From assembly GCA_020086605.1 (NCBI GenBank), contig JACBWW010000007.1, positions 26,439,988-26,503,987 of the forward strand: a DNA stretch of 64,000 nt, written 5' to 3'. Positions 13,207 through 25,600 of this stretch are shown piece after piece; position 1 is the first letter of the stretch; every line of letters starts with the position of its first letter. The position numbers and the translations under genes are program-made. A model generated the notes under the pieces. The model was not told where the DNA came from, did not search any database, and saw nothing but the letters and a program-made list of their open reading frames with translations. This stretch comes from Lanius collurio (Eukaryota; Chordata; Aves; Passeriformes; Laniidae).

Positions 13207-13835
13207 TTTCTGGAGAAACTAGCTGCTTGTGGCTTGGATGGATGCACTGTTCACTGGGTAAAAAACTGGCTAATGGTCAGGTCCAGGGAGTGGTGGTGAC
13301 TGGAGTTGCATCCAGCTGGTGGCTGGTCACAGGTGGTGTTTCCCAGGGCTCTGTGTTGGGACCAGTCCTGTTTCAAACCTTTATCAATGATCTGGACAAG
13401 GGGACTGAGTGCACCCTCAGTCAGTGTGCAGCTGAGACCAAGCTGGGCAGAAGGGAGTGCTGATCTGCTGGACAGCAGGAAGGATCCACAGAGGGATCTG
13501 GACAGGCTGGATTGATTGCCAAGGCCAATTGCCCGAGATTCAACAAGGCCAAATGCTGGATCTTGCACTGCAGGCAATGCTCCAGACTTGGGGAATAGTG
13601 TCTGGAAATCTCCCCTGTGGAAAAGGACCTGGGGGTATTGTTTGAGAGTGGCTGAACATGAGCCAGCTGTGCCCAGGTGGCCAGGAAGGCCAATGTCACA
13701 CTGGCCTGGATCAGCAATAGTGTGGCCAGCAGGACCAGGGTAGGGATTGTCCCCTGTACTCAGCACTGGTGAGGCCACACCTCAAATCCTGTGTCCAGTT
13801 CTGGGCCCATAACTACAAGAAATCTTCCCTGTCCA
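13207..13835 (+). mobile_element. CR1 LINE fragment (end of reverse-transcriptase ORF, 3' end missing)
   Basis: This is a decayed copy of a CR1 non-LTR retrotransposon. The start translates in pieces to the late RT region typical of avian CR1: a lysine-asparagine-tryptophan-leucine motif (KNWL) near 13260, then the segment about a 'FINDLD' motif near 13380, with frameshifts between them, so the pieces lie in different frames. It continues through the sequence that in CR1 precedes the 3' UTR (13590-13810, including GGAAAAGGACCTGGGGGTA near 13619 and GTGAGGCCACACCTCAAATC near 13768). The usual last few hundred bases of CR1 and its 8-bp tail repeats are absent. The copy stops at a (TTCC)n array. 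Stops and frameshifts make it inactive. The minus-strand 175-residue open frame over the same span is an antisense shadow. Confidence 0.93.
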
Positions 13836-14011
13836 CCTTCCTTCCTTCCTTCCTTCCTTCCTTCCTTCCTTCCTTCCTTCCTTCCTTCCTTCCTTCCTTC
13901 CTTCCTTCCTTCCTTCCTTCCTTCTTTTTCTCTTTTTCTGTTTTTCTCTTTTTCTCTTTCCCTTTCCTTTTTTCTCTTTCTCTTTCTCTCTTTCCTCCTC
14001 CTTTCTTTTTT
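13836..14011. repeat. (TTCC)n array with a degenerate pyrimidine tail
   Basis: About 22 CCTT units run to 13924, followed by a long T/C tract with TTTTTCTC-type units to about 14011. The strand is almost purely pyrimidine for some 175 bases. It directly abuts the truncated CR1. Confidence 0.97.
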
Positions 14012-16719
14012 AATAAGTCATTCATATTTAGGGAAAAATTTTATTATTAGACTTTACATATAAGAAGGGGAATGAGCTGAATGAGAAAATTTCAACAGAA
14101 CATGATACTCACATACATTTAAAAAAATTTTCATTGACAGGGCTTGTCAGTAGAATCCCAAAGATGTTGTTTTCCAACTTTAAAAAAAATCTGGTTTGGC
14201 AATTAATTTTGAGCAGTTGAATTTGAGCAATCCCTTGCAGAAATACAGTTCTGCAAAGTTTGCTTTAAATAGGAGAATGGACTTCAAATGTAACAGATCT
14301 ATAAATGCAGTTTTGTTACCCAAAAGATGAATAATGATCTTTTCTTTCGTTTATATGAGAAAGGAAAACAAAGAGATGTTGAGTTAAATTGTTGCATTGT
14401 TTGCTACAATTCTTTTTGATTAATTGGATTACAAGGTTAAACTGTAATAATAACTGTAGAAGTGTTGGTAACTTGATAATAAATATTGATGTAAGTTTGA
14501 TATAACAGAGTGATTTGTGTTGTCAATAATAATTTGATACTTTAATGTTTTAATCAATAAAATTAAGAAATTATTTGAAACCAATATGTAACACAGGTAA
14601 AATAAGGCTTAAAAGGTTGTTCATTGGCACTGTCCCTAAGGTGATATTTCTGGAGACAGCAGAAACATTCTGCTCTGCCAGACAGTGCTAAAGATAAACA
14701 AGGTGAAAAAGCAAGCAGGCAGAAGCTTTGGTGGAAGAAAATACAATTTGGTTTTGGTAATGAAATACTCACTTCTTTTTTTGACTCCTGCATTTCTAAG
14801 GCTGTAGGTGTTTGTAAGGACGTCAGTGTGGTTAGTCAGAGATGATCCTACCACAGGTCACAGGTACTGTCCAGACTGCCTGACCTCAGGAGGAGCAAGA
14901 CTCGAGCCTAGGACTTACCTTCCCCACCAGCAGCTTCTGTCACTTTCCAGCACTTTCAATCCTCTTTGAAGGCCCCCAGAGCCCTGAGCCATCCACAGCT
15001 TGTCACATTCAAGATTTATTTTCCAGATTCTTAATTCTGCAGAAAGGCCAAACTAGAACAGAACCAGTCCCTTCTGCACATTTCCATATGTGTACAGCTG
15101 AAAACAACAATATACTGAACAAACCCATGTGGAGATACCAGAATTTTACACCTGCCTAAATGCATCTCACTAAAAATGCCTTGGGCTTTACTTACTGATC
15201 TCCTTAACAAAGCTCTTTTCAACACACTGTCAACTGAGATAAATCTGGCAAGAGCATGTGACAATTACTACTCTCAGGAGTACTTCTAAAGCCCAAGTGG
15301 TCCTGTGAGTTTGGAGTTAGATGGTAAGAGGCAAATCTCAATTTGTTTTAATTGGGAAAAAACATCATTTTTACTATTATGCAACCTCAGATGTCTCTAT
15401 CTCTTATTTGTATTTCCCACTTAGAAGAGAACTGAGCACAATCATTCAAGTACAATAATTTTCCTGCAACAGAGTAATATTTTTGTAGTAAGTAACAACA
15501 AATGAGAATCTCTTTTGGACATAAACAAATAAGGCCAAAATACCACACAGAGTTAATTAAAAGAGTGGATTTCCATTTGGATGATGGTTGTAGTTAATGA
15601 CATAGGTGCTTGCCAAGGGCCTAAAGATAACAGAACTTCTTGGCCTCAGATAATAGAACAGATCATTGCTCAGCTACAGAGAGCATACCTTTTTCACTCC
15701 CCATGATTTTATTGTATTGAACAAGATTTCAAATGAGAAGATTTTTGTTTGTATGTTCTCCTATAACTCTGTGGTTCATTCTGTCTCTTACAAGAGAGCC
15801 TGGCCATTCAACCAGCTTCATTTGAAGACCATACCTTTTCAGGAAAAGGATGACTTTCAAAGTCCAAAATTCCCTATCACTATCATTAGAGAAAATATCT
15901 TTTCTTACCTTTGTATTTTCCCTTTAATTTACTCTTTCAACCAATACTACTCATTCTCCAACCCAACTGGATCTACTGAGGGTTTCCACTTCTACTTCTC
16001 CTGTCCCCACTTTATTTTTCTGCCTTTTTCTTTCTCTCTTCTGTGATATTTCTTCCTTCTTATTTGCACAGGCGACATCTGCATATTCTACATACCTCTG
16101 AACCCAGGAGTTAAATTCTTGGGTCCAGAAGGATCCTACAACTGACTTTAAATGTCTAGGACTTGTCAGCAGTCCCTAGTGAGCATTGGGGTCCTGTAAG
16201 GATCTCAGTTCTTGACAAAGAGCCACCACAGAATGTGCTAAGTATGGTGTGAGTCTTGATTCCTTTCCTCCTAGCAGTTGCAAATGCTCTAGGTCTTGCT
16301 CATGGACACCTTCCTGAAGTGAGGTGCCTACCTAGGAAGGTCTGGCTCATTTTGTGCAGCTGCCTCTTGGTTAGAATTTGCAAACAAGAAGCACAAAAGT
16401 CGTTTAATTTCCTCTTCAGATAGAGGGAATTTAAACAAAGATAAGTGATAACTGGTATTCAAGTTGCTAGTAAATGCTAATAAATTCTAAATCAGTAAAA
16501 CCAGTTACAGAGAAGGAGTTAATAGAAAAAATACCTTGTGCCTTGCAGGGACAGGAGAAGAAAAAGAGCCTGGAGGCTGATAGAAACAGAGGAAAGGGAG
16601 AATAATGGTGACAGCTGGGATGAAGAGGCAAGTAGTGCCTGGATCAAGTGAAGAGGTTGTCTGAATTAAATTTACTAGCTTTGTCTTGTCACTTTAAGCT
16701 ATGATGTTGCTTTTCTGGG
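14012..16719. other. Unique AT-rich non-coding DNA
   Basis: No gene is recognised. The 126-residue plus-strand open frame at 15666-16046 is phenylalanine- and serine-rich because the strand is T/C-rich there, and shows no domain. The stretch 14840-15000 is GC-richer but unassigned. Confidence 0.55.
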
Positions 16720-16814
16720 TTTTTGGGTGGATTTGTTTGAAGTTTTTTCCCTACGTGACTGCCTATTTTTTTGGGTGGGTTGTTTGAAGTTTTTTCCCTA
16801 CTTGACTGCCTATT
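16720..16814. repeat. 47-bp imperfect tandem duplication
   Basis: Two copies with a period of 47 bp. Each contains GAAGTTTTTTCCCTAC followed by a GACTGCCTAT block. The matching blocks start near 16741 and 16788. The copies differ by a few substitutions and a one- or two-base indel. Confidence 0.9.
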
Positions 16815-17570
16815 GCAATGAAAAACCAAGCAAATCAGATTGGTAATTGATACCCATGCATTTCGCTTGCAAGGAAAGAGATATACAGATACACCCAATA
16901 ATATGAACCCTCCTGTGTCCCAGTCTTAGAAGACATGGTAATCTGTGGATCTCACTCTCTTTTGAGTTCCTCCCTCAGGCAGGGTGGTCATGGCCACAGC
17001 TGCCTGTGCATGGATTTGTTCAGGGCAAAGTCACACAGTGAGATGTGGGCAAACCGCTCGGTGCCATCAGTGTTCCTCAGCTGCAGTTTCAGGAGCTGTT
17101 GCATGGCTTGGTGCCATGTGAACACTCCCTGCAGCAATGCCCTTTGCACTCTGCTCTCTGCATCACAGCTGCTTCACTGATTTTTCACAGTGCTTTTCAC
17201 TCCCTCTCTCCTTACAAATTTCATGACTGTGAGATATGATTTTAACTATAGCTTAGTGTCCTTTATACCTAGAGTTATTCAATACATTAGTCTGTTAAGA
17301 TCTGCTGTTAAATGAGACTATACACTGCATTTATAGATTACAGTTAGGCTAAATTCAATTTCTTCCCCTACCCAAGAGTGCAATGAATATTTTTGTTGCA
17401 GAGGGTGGAAATAACACTGGAATTCTCCCTCAAGTAACTAGTAGGTTCTCTCATCTGCATAAATGAATAAAAATCAGGACTTTCCCACAGAGCATCTCTC
17501 AGGACTTCTAGCTAGTGACTTATAGATTTCTATACCATTTCCTGCCCTCCAAATCTATCTTTCAGTCCGT
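16815..17570. other. Unique non-coding DNA
   Basis: Short open frames overlap at 16935-17239 without any recognisable family. Nothing else seen. Confidence 0.5.
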
Positions 17571-17683
17571 CCATCCATCCATCCATCCATCCATCCATCC
17601 ATCCATCCATCCATCCATCCATCCATCCNTCGGTGTCCATCCATCCATCCATCCATCCATCCATCCATCCATCCATCCATCCC
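17571..17683. repeat. (ATCC)n microsatellite interrupted by an N
   Basis: About 28 CCAT units in two blocks, split by an ambiguous base at 17629 and a short interruption (TCGGTG). The interruption next to the N may be sequencing or assembly error and not a true variant. Confidence 0.97.
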
Positions 17684-20405
17684 AAAAAACACATTTCCTA
17701 AATCTTTACTTCCCGTGAATAATCTAAGGCTCATCCCAGGACACATATAGTGAATACTGCTTGAGTTACCACAAGGTCCTGAAGCTGCCTACTAAATTTG
17801 AACTCTTCACATAAAATACACTATTTTTCTGTAGATGACATGAATGATAAATTAACCTAGAATTGAATTTTAGAGATGAGTAAAATTTAGGGGGACAATT
17901 GGTGATAGAGCCATTGAGTGCAAAAGCAGTGATAATTTGGGCCAGTCAGTTTAGAGATGGTTGTAAATGACCAAAAGGTCACCTCAGGTTTAGCCAGCTT
18001 TGCTGAAGGTCAAGCAGAATTCAAGCAAACCCCTGCCTCATTTGCTAGACCCAGTACCTTTTCTCTGGGGATTGCACATGTCCAAGCAGGCCTGGTCTAG
18101 ACCTTGGCTCCTGAAAAAAAGGGTTCTCAGCCTTTTGGCAATATCATGTATGTTGAAGTAGGGACCATTTCTTAAGTCTTAGCTTCTTTCATTTGGCATC
18201 AAAGTCCACCAAGATTCTGTTTGAAGGAAATTCTGGATATTTTTCTTTTCCAATTCAAATAGAATTTGAGCAATAACTAATTGAAAATTAAATTCCTGGT
18301 GATGAAGAAATGTTCAGCTCCAGAAGAATGAGCAGAAATTATCTGTGGCAGAAAAAGTCAGTGACATTTAGCCATTGTGGGCTGGCATGTGTGCATCTCA
18401 ATTGAGCTGTTGATGGTTATTTGGGGACAGGAACAAATCAAAGCTTTTCTGACTTGCAGTCATAGTGGTGTTAAAAACCTAAGCAGGGAAAGTAAAGCTG
18501 TGGTGTGTTTCTGGTGGGGCTGCATCACCAAGGCCTGGAGAGCTCCACTCTGTCAGTATGATCCTCTCCAAGCACTGCCTGCAAAAACACCTTCTTCCCA
18601 TCCAAGAGGCTTCTCCACCTCTCAGTGAGAAGGTAGGGCCCACACTTAAGCAGGTCATCTAAGAAATACACAAGCTGATTAATTCCTAGGTGCTTGAGCT
18701 GTTCTGAAGGATGGAGAAAATAAAGCAGGCCAAATTACCAAGAAGGAAAGAGAGCTTCCTAATACAAGCTTCTGAATTTTGTAGTCCCATGATAAGAAGA
18801 TACCTTGTAGAACTATTTCCAGCTAAACTTTCTGGAAAAAAAGAAGAAAATTCCCCAAGAGAGGGAGAGCTTAATGTTGAAAAAAAAAGGTAATTGAGCA
18901 ATTTCTGCATATTTTCTTCAGAATTTAGGTAGTCACAGCACCTTGTCAGGGACAAGTCCAGTGGAATAGGGTAGGAAAACAGAATTCATTTTCTGCTGTC
19001 AATAAAGTTGTTATTCAACTGCTCTCTCCAGAAACTCTCAGCCAAGAAGATAGCAGGCCTGCTTATTACAGAATGTATTTACAGCTTAACTACAATAATA
19101 AAATTCCCATAGCAAGACTTCAGTGGAAGTGCAGTTCTGCTTCAAATCCTGTGTGATATCAGACTCATGGGCAGAGTGGGCAGATTTGAGGCACTGTTCA
19201 CTTTGTACATACCAGATCATGTGCCAGGGCACACAAATTGGTGTACAGAAATGAACCTACATGGCTTCCACGCTGTTGCTATTTTCTGCTTTGGGAGACA
19301 AAACACTTAATGAAAAATTACTTCATTTTATGATAACACATACATTAAAGAATAAAAAGTAATTTATATTCCATTTAATTTTTTTTCTCCTCTGCCCCTT
19401 ATTTATCTACTGTGCATTCATCTACTCCCTCCTACTAAAACTAGATTTAATTATGCTACTGTTAGTGGCTATAAAGTTAAATTCTAAGTGACTTTCATCA
19501 CAGTCTATAGCTTATCATCTGAGGGAGGGAAGAAGGGACTCATCTTTTTTCACTAGGATGAATAAACTCATCTCCAGAAGATAAAAGTTGGCCCAGACCA
19601 TATACCATCCCTTGAACCAAATATAATGTATTTTCAAGTAGAGAAAATTTACTAAAAATTGAGCAGTCTGAAACTTTTCTCCCTGAGTAGCCTGATTGAT
19701 TTCAGCAGGACCGAATCAGACAGAGTCGGGGAGGTGTGACTCGAAAAAAAATGTATTTTTGCTAAGAGAAAGGACACAGGGACAATTTTAGTTATGCATG
19801 TTGGGCAATCAAATTGAGCAGGCACAAAAGGCATGCATCCCCCAGAGTACCAGCTGTCTGCACATAGATTTTATTATTCCCTTTCCTTTCTAATTCCTCA
19901 CAGACTGAGATGAATAATTGCACTTTTATCATAGTGTATCAAATCCGTGTCCTTTCCTTGCCTTGTGTTTTGCCTTGCTGTACCTTGCATTTGCCTTTCC
20001 TCATCGAAATTCAGTATTATGGTTAGTGTAAAATTGTTGTCCAAAAAGTTTTAACAGTGACTATATTGTTAAAATAATACCCCAGAGGTTCTGTTTGCTC
20101 TTTTCCAAGAGCTCCTCTAAAAAATTAAATTACCAGCAGAAGTCTGGTGTTTTGCTAACAGTCAAACATCTAAGTATTTTTCAGTTTCCAAAAATTGTGG
20201 TGTATTTTCCCCAGTTTGTCCGTTTTCAGAGTGTTTTATAAAGTCTCCATGGCCTGTGTGCAGCTGCTGTTCTTGTTATGTATTTCCAGTACCTTCAATG
20301 ATTTTATGTCTCCCTCAAGCAATCCCAAAATTGAAAAAGATGGAGGCTTTGTGGGTGATGCTGACCCTGAAATTAGTAGATATTCCTTCATATTCTGCCC
20401 TACAC
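17684..20405. other. Unique AT-rich non-coding DNA
   Basis: No gene or interspersed repeat recognised. Short open frames on both strands around 18686-18955 overlap each other and lack family features. Confidence 0.55.
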
Positions 20406-20707
20406 TTTTGTGGAGGTGCCTTCCCCTGAAATCCCGGGGGGAGGGACCCTGCAGGGTACGGGTCTGTCCCTGTCCCTGCTCCCATGTCACGTGTGCCCCA
20501 TACCTGTTCCTGGTTGGGTGGTTTGGGTGCCTGGGGCCCAGGAAGAGAGCAGGGTCCCATGACTGGGGGCTGCCTGGGAACTCCAGCCATGGGGCTGGAG
20601 GAATAAATCATCTCTGAACATCTACAGAAATATCGCTTCATCTTTCCTTCCAAGTTCATTGCTGTTTTATACTTTTTGTAAGGATTCCTCATTACAACAC
20701 ACTGTCA
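20406..20707 (+). mobile_element. Probable ERV LTR fragment (U3/R/U5-like)
   Basis: A GC-rich block (20430-20600) is followed by an AATAAA signal at about 20601-20606, then TCATCTCTGAACATCTACAG and a T-rich stretch before AACACA at about 20696. The order GC-rich, poly(A) signal, short R, T-rich U5 is that of a retroviral LTR, and the segment after the poly(A) signal resembles songbird ERV LTRs that I recall. Neither boundary is clear and no internal retroviral sequence is adjacent. The 140-residue plus-strand frame here is not considered a gene. Confidence 0.4.
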
Positions 20708-22150
20708 TGAAGTGACCTGCCAAGTCTTGGCCTGCGGACCAATGTGCAGATGCGTCTGTCTTTGTTTTCTCCTGACAGCTTTTATTTTGTGGCTAAAAAG
20801 GATTTTAGCCTGTGCTCTGTGCTTCTGGTCTTCCTATTGTGTTAGCTCTGGTTCCTGTACCCAGCAGCTGTGGTCCTCCAGGTCTCAGATCCGAGAGAAA
20901 TGCTTTATTTTCCCTAAACCTGCAACTTCCTATGAGAAGGTCAAGGAGAAAAGGGAGATAAGATGAGGAGGTGAAAACAGGATGGGTTTTTACTCTGGAA
21001 GAGTGAAAAGTGTTGTTTCTTGAGCCCTTTATAACCTGGGTAAAGCACTGGTAGATATTCTGAGAAGAGCCTGCCCCAGTGATGAGGGAACATGGAGAAA
21101 TCCCCCTAAGCCTTCTTGGTGCTTCTGGACTGGTGAACATCCTGTTCAGATGAGGTCAATCAGTGATTTATGCACTGATTTATGTTTATTTGAAAAGCTG
21201 GTGGGTTCAATTTCCAACAGAAACTCTCATTATCTATTTACAATAATGCAACTCTGAGACATGTTTAGAATAGTAACACTGAGTTTAGTTATGTCTCTCC
21301 AGTATATTTTCTCTCTTTCTTCTATCTATAATTTAGAAATCCTGAGCATGTCACATTTCTCTGCAAGTCAACAGACCCTGTTATTTGCAGTTACTGAAAA
21401 TAATATTTTGGCTACAATAAAGATGGCAGCAATCTGCTTCTGCTTGTTAATGAAATGAAGTGATTCACGTCTAGAAAATGAGAATTCATAGCTCTGAAGA
21501 AAGAAATGCCATCCCACAGTAGTAAACAAAATGAAATTTAGTTTCAACTGTTTAAAAGTAAAAGCTTAGGAGCTTAACTGGAATATTTTAGTGGGGTTTG
21601 GATTGGATTTTTTTTTCCTATTAGTACTTTTTGTCTTTTGTTTGTCCTACTGTACATCATCTTTTTGATTAGTATCTTTTTATGGGCTGAATTCTGTCTT
21701 CCTTCACATAAGAAAATACTCATCAAATGATATTTACATTAATTACATCTGGATTTATTATTTTCCTCTTTTCACATTGTCTCAGATGCTTAGAGATAAT
21801 GATAAAAATAAATGGTTTAACATAATTTCTAACAAGACAGAAGAGACAGGCCATGGTTGTCAAGGAAAGTGACAGCCACAGACAAGACACACATTGCTTT
21901 GTTCTTCCCTTCAAAGCCCTTGGTTCATCCCTAACATTTCACTCTTTATTACATCAGATAAATGTCTCACATGGGGGTTTTTTTGACAAGCAGGTTTCTC
22001 AACAGACTGAGACTTTTTCTTTTTGTACGACAATCATGTCACATGTGTACAAAAGCACTGGACTAGCACCTGTTTGCTCCTGTTTGGGCTTCTTGTGTGC
22101 TTTTGAGCGTTATCACTCAGAAGACAAATCATCTCTTTTTGATTTAGCAG
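20708..22150. other. Unique non-coding DNA
   Basis: Nothing recognisable. The plus-strand 169-residue frame that begins at 21853 runs into the next region and has no family signature. Confidence 0.5.
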
Positions 22151-22333
22151 TCACACCTGGCTTCCCTTCACACCATATGGAGAGAGGAGGGGACCCCCAG
22201 ATGTGTCTGTCTTGGGGGAATTGCCCCCCAAGTACCTGTAGGTTGCCCACATTGCTGCAAAGCCACACTGTGCACAGCTACTGCGACAGTCAAATACCTG
22301 GTTACCTGCCCTGGATCCAGTCTCCAGTCTCAC

Positions 22334-22566
22334 CTCTTCCCACCTGTAAAACGACAAAGTAGCAGCTCCTTTTCTCAGTGAAGAGGCGAAAGTCTGTATA
22401 TTGTTGATTATCCAGGCAATATGCTGTTGGACTGAAGTTTTTCTGATTTTGGCCTTGAGCCACGTGGGATTAGGGGTTCCTCTGAGCTCAAGAGTTGCAG
22501 CTGTGAGAGCACTGAGACACTCCTGCAGTGCACTGTGGATGTTGTGGGCACACAGGCTGACAAATC
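22334..22566 (-). other. Putative exon or decayed coding fragment inside a 166-codon open frame
   Basis: The minus strand is open from 22651 to 22151. Within it, 22566-22334 reads like real protein: a mixed, amphipathic, probably helical translation with two tryptophans (residues W-L-K-A-K and I-A-W-I-I-N-N), not the low-complexity output of the surrounding DNA. It ends at AGAG followed by GTGAGA (after 22334), a near-consensus splice donor, and a second donor, ACAG followed by GTGGGA, lies 10 bases earlier (after 22344). A possible acceptor CTGCAG ends at 22567, but it lacks a good pyrimidine tract. Just upstream, another frame also looks protein-like (a short helical run after ATGGCC near 22620), which would fit a frameshifted relic. 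I cannot assign a family. It may be a host exon, a pseudogene piece, a decayed retroviral segment or chance. Confidence 0.25.
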
Positions 22567-22660
22567 CTGCAGTTGCTGATGTAACCTGCCAGTGCCTGGG
22601 CATACAGCTCTGCAGTGGCCATCTCCACAGATGCTGGGGTTTTCTTGTCACTCCGTTAGA

Positions 22661-25600
22661 GTTTCTGTGTCAGGGACTGATGGCAGCATCTGAACTGCTA
22701 TTTCTCAAGGCCAGAGGCAGAGCATGGCCAGGAGAAGACAACACCTCACATCAGACACCCTGCCTTGGGAAAACCCTCTTGTGCAGTCTTTCTCACATAA
22801 TTACACCCCATGTATTTGTGCTGGTATTCCTAGAGGAGAGCTGTTTCCCAGTTTCATTAATGAATCTTGGCTGACTTTAAATAGAACACAATGTTAAAAC
22901 AGTTAATTATGTCTGAAATTGAATGTATTTGGGTTTGCAAGTCTGAGTCTGGAATAACCTACCCAGAGCACTGTGCCTCTGCATAAGAGAAATTAATCTT
23001 TTTTTTAATGATATAAAAATGTACAATCTACTAATCATGTTTTGAATAAGTAAAAAATAGCACACAAAAATTATATAAATCACCCAAGCTGGTGTTTGAC
23101 AGTCACTCAGCAGCTGAGTGAAACACATTCATTTTCTAGGCCTGAATTTAACACTTTTTTCTTCCTAGGTGTAGGCTTGTGTATTTTGTTCTTCAGTGAC
23201 ATTTTCAGAAATCAGAATGTTTGATTTGAGTACTAAACTGGTTTCAATTAGAAAGCATGAGGAAGCAGTAATGAAAAGCTATTTTCTGAGAAAAAACAGT
23301 AGCTGAATGAAGAAAAGTCTTGAAAAGAGAGAAGGTGCTTAATATTCATGGGCACATTTGAGTTGACTTTTAAGTTCTGTCAAAAGGAAGCCCATTCTTT
23401 TGCTTTAATGGCATTTAGATTTCCAAGTAGATTGCCCACTTAATTATCCTTTATTAGGCCAGGTATCATTTAGGCCAGGAAAAACACATAACAAAATATA
23501 TTTGTAAAAGCTTGTGGTCAATGATTACCCTGAAATTAACTCTGAAAGAGATTTTCCCATCTAATTTTACTTAAATGGTGTAAGAAGCTTGTTTTTTTTC
23601 TTTTTTAATAAAACCTCATTTATTACAAGCAAAATGAGCAAAAGTAACACATTTTGTAACGCTTAGAAGTACCACAGTTTTGCACCTTCAAACCACGTAA
23701 TGACACAGATATAATTGGCATCTCTGCAGTGAAAAGCACTACTAAAATGCTAGTGTTCAGCTGCCAAATAATAGCTTCAATTTTGAAATGAATTGGATTA
23801 AATGTCCTTTTGTTTGGCTGTATTTTACTTGGTGATTTAGTGGGTCGTATTATTACTTTTGTAACTAACACCAAAAATGTTTTTTACATGCTTCCATTCA
23901 AAAAGCAAAGGAACAAGCCCTTTCCTTAGTTGTTTAAACTCCAAGTGTGTAAACTCTTCCCTGGAAAAGGGAAGGAAAACTGTTGCAACAATAGGACAGA
24001 CTAGTTTTTTAAGAAGGTGTAGCTCCTAATGTAGTCAGGGCTCTGTGCAGGGGAGTTGGGAAGCTTGTCCCCTTAAGGTGAAGCAGCAGCTCCTGGAGGA
24101 AATTACCTCTGAGACACAACTCAGGTATTACTAGGACATCCCTATTTTAACTGTGACAAGGAAAATAAATAATTGCTCTCTCACTGTCTTTTCAGATGTT
24201 TGAAAATCTCCTGAATCCTCTCAGCCATGACTGTCACCTGCCTCATTTATAAATCAACATGGAGACAGCAGCAGAGATTTGGATCAAACACACTTGATGC
24301 ATGGGGGTGGAGCAGAAAAGTCTGCATATGGTGTCTGCACTCAAATCCAGTTTCTGTACTGTGACCACACCTATGAGTCCTGACTCTATTGCTGCTTAGC
24401 CAGTTAGCTCTCGTTACAAATGTCATATGAAGTATTGCTGCATGAATTTCAGCAGTCACTTCTCATAGATAATGGAGGTTATACCGGTTTATGATTTTAA
24501 ACACCAACTATGCTTTGAGGCCAGATAAGGCAAAATGTGCCTGACAGTGGATTTGCTCCTTAATTGAGTGGAAAAGACTGTGCTGAAAGCCCAAAGCTGA
24601 AATAAGTCAGAATTTTTCAAGACAGAGTAGGTGTTCAAGCACTGGAACAGTTTTCTTGGAATCATGATGGATTTCTACCACTTGAGGGTGGGATCTATCT
24701 GATCAAATCCTGACAGTGCCAATGGGTAAACAGAGCCAGTCACCATCTTTTCTGTGGACAGGCAGGATGGAGAGGGAGGCATTCTGAGGACCCACTCTGT
24801 GTCAGTCAGAAGTGGACAGTGGAAGTAGTCATGTGAACTCGAAGAGAAAAGTGCCTGTTTTGCCCCACTGACTGTAAAGAAAGTTTTGGCCAACTGATTA
24901 GCCTGTGAATTTCTGTTCTATAAATACCACAAGTGATACAAAATGAATTACACCCTAAATTTCTTCTTATCATGCTGCCATAACTCAAGCTTGATACACT
25001 GGCTTAGTATGCTAGGGAGAGTGCAAGGCTCTGATGCTGGTGTCATGCAGAAGCTCAGACTGGATGATGGTTCTCCAGTGGGATAACCATCTGCAAGAAA
25101 AAAATCTGCCCAAAGAAGACCCTGAGAGGCGTAGGACCAGGGAAAGCTTAACAGTACAGCCAGAAAAGTGGACAAGTTACCACCAGTATGGTCAGAAACA
25201 GAAACTTCAAACAGCAATCACAGTGGAAACTCTGAGTTTAACTCAATTCTCCTCCTTAATGAGATTGTTCTAGAGAACAAGGTCTGTGGAGCAGAGGAAG
25301 ATGTTAATAAGGGGAAAGATAACAAAAAGGGTGTTGATTTACTGCACTAACTGAAAACTGAAATTATGACAGAAATCAAAATTGATAGAAAAGCAAATTA
25401 TTTAGGAAATACTTCAACAACAACAACAATCCAAAATCAGATCAAGATGTTTTATTTGTTAAGTAGAAATGGAAGTAATAAATAAATAGCTATGTTCAAA
25501 TGTAACTTTTATCATAAAACCCTTGAATGGATTCATGCACAAACATCTTGTTCTGTGGACTACATGAATATGTAATGTATGAATATGTCAGAGGAGCTGT

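Noticed and set aside
13251..13778. 175-codon minus-strand open frame
   Set aside because: Antisense to a CR1 fragment; CR1 copies often give such shadow frames.
13769..14063. Plus-strand frames with repeated PSFL residues and the minus-strand GRKE counterpart
   Set aside because: Translations of the (TTCC)n array, not proteins.
17515..17746. Frames with repeated HPSI or MDGW residues
   Set aside because: Translations of the (ATCC)n array that also pass through an N.
21853..22362. 169-codon plus-strand open frame
   Set aside because: No family signature; its 3' part is the opposite strand of the better exon candidate and its 5' part is ordinary AT-rich DNA.
22937..22990. Possible CR1-like segment (GGAATAACCTACCCAGAGCA)
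   Set aside because: Too short, and flanking sequence does not follow the CR1 order.
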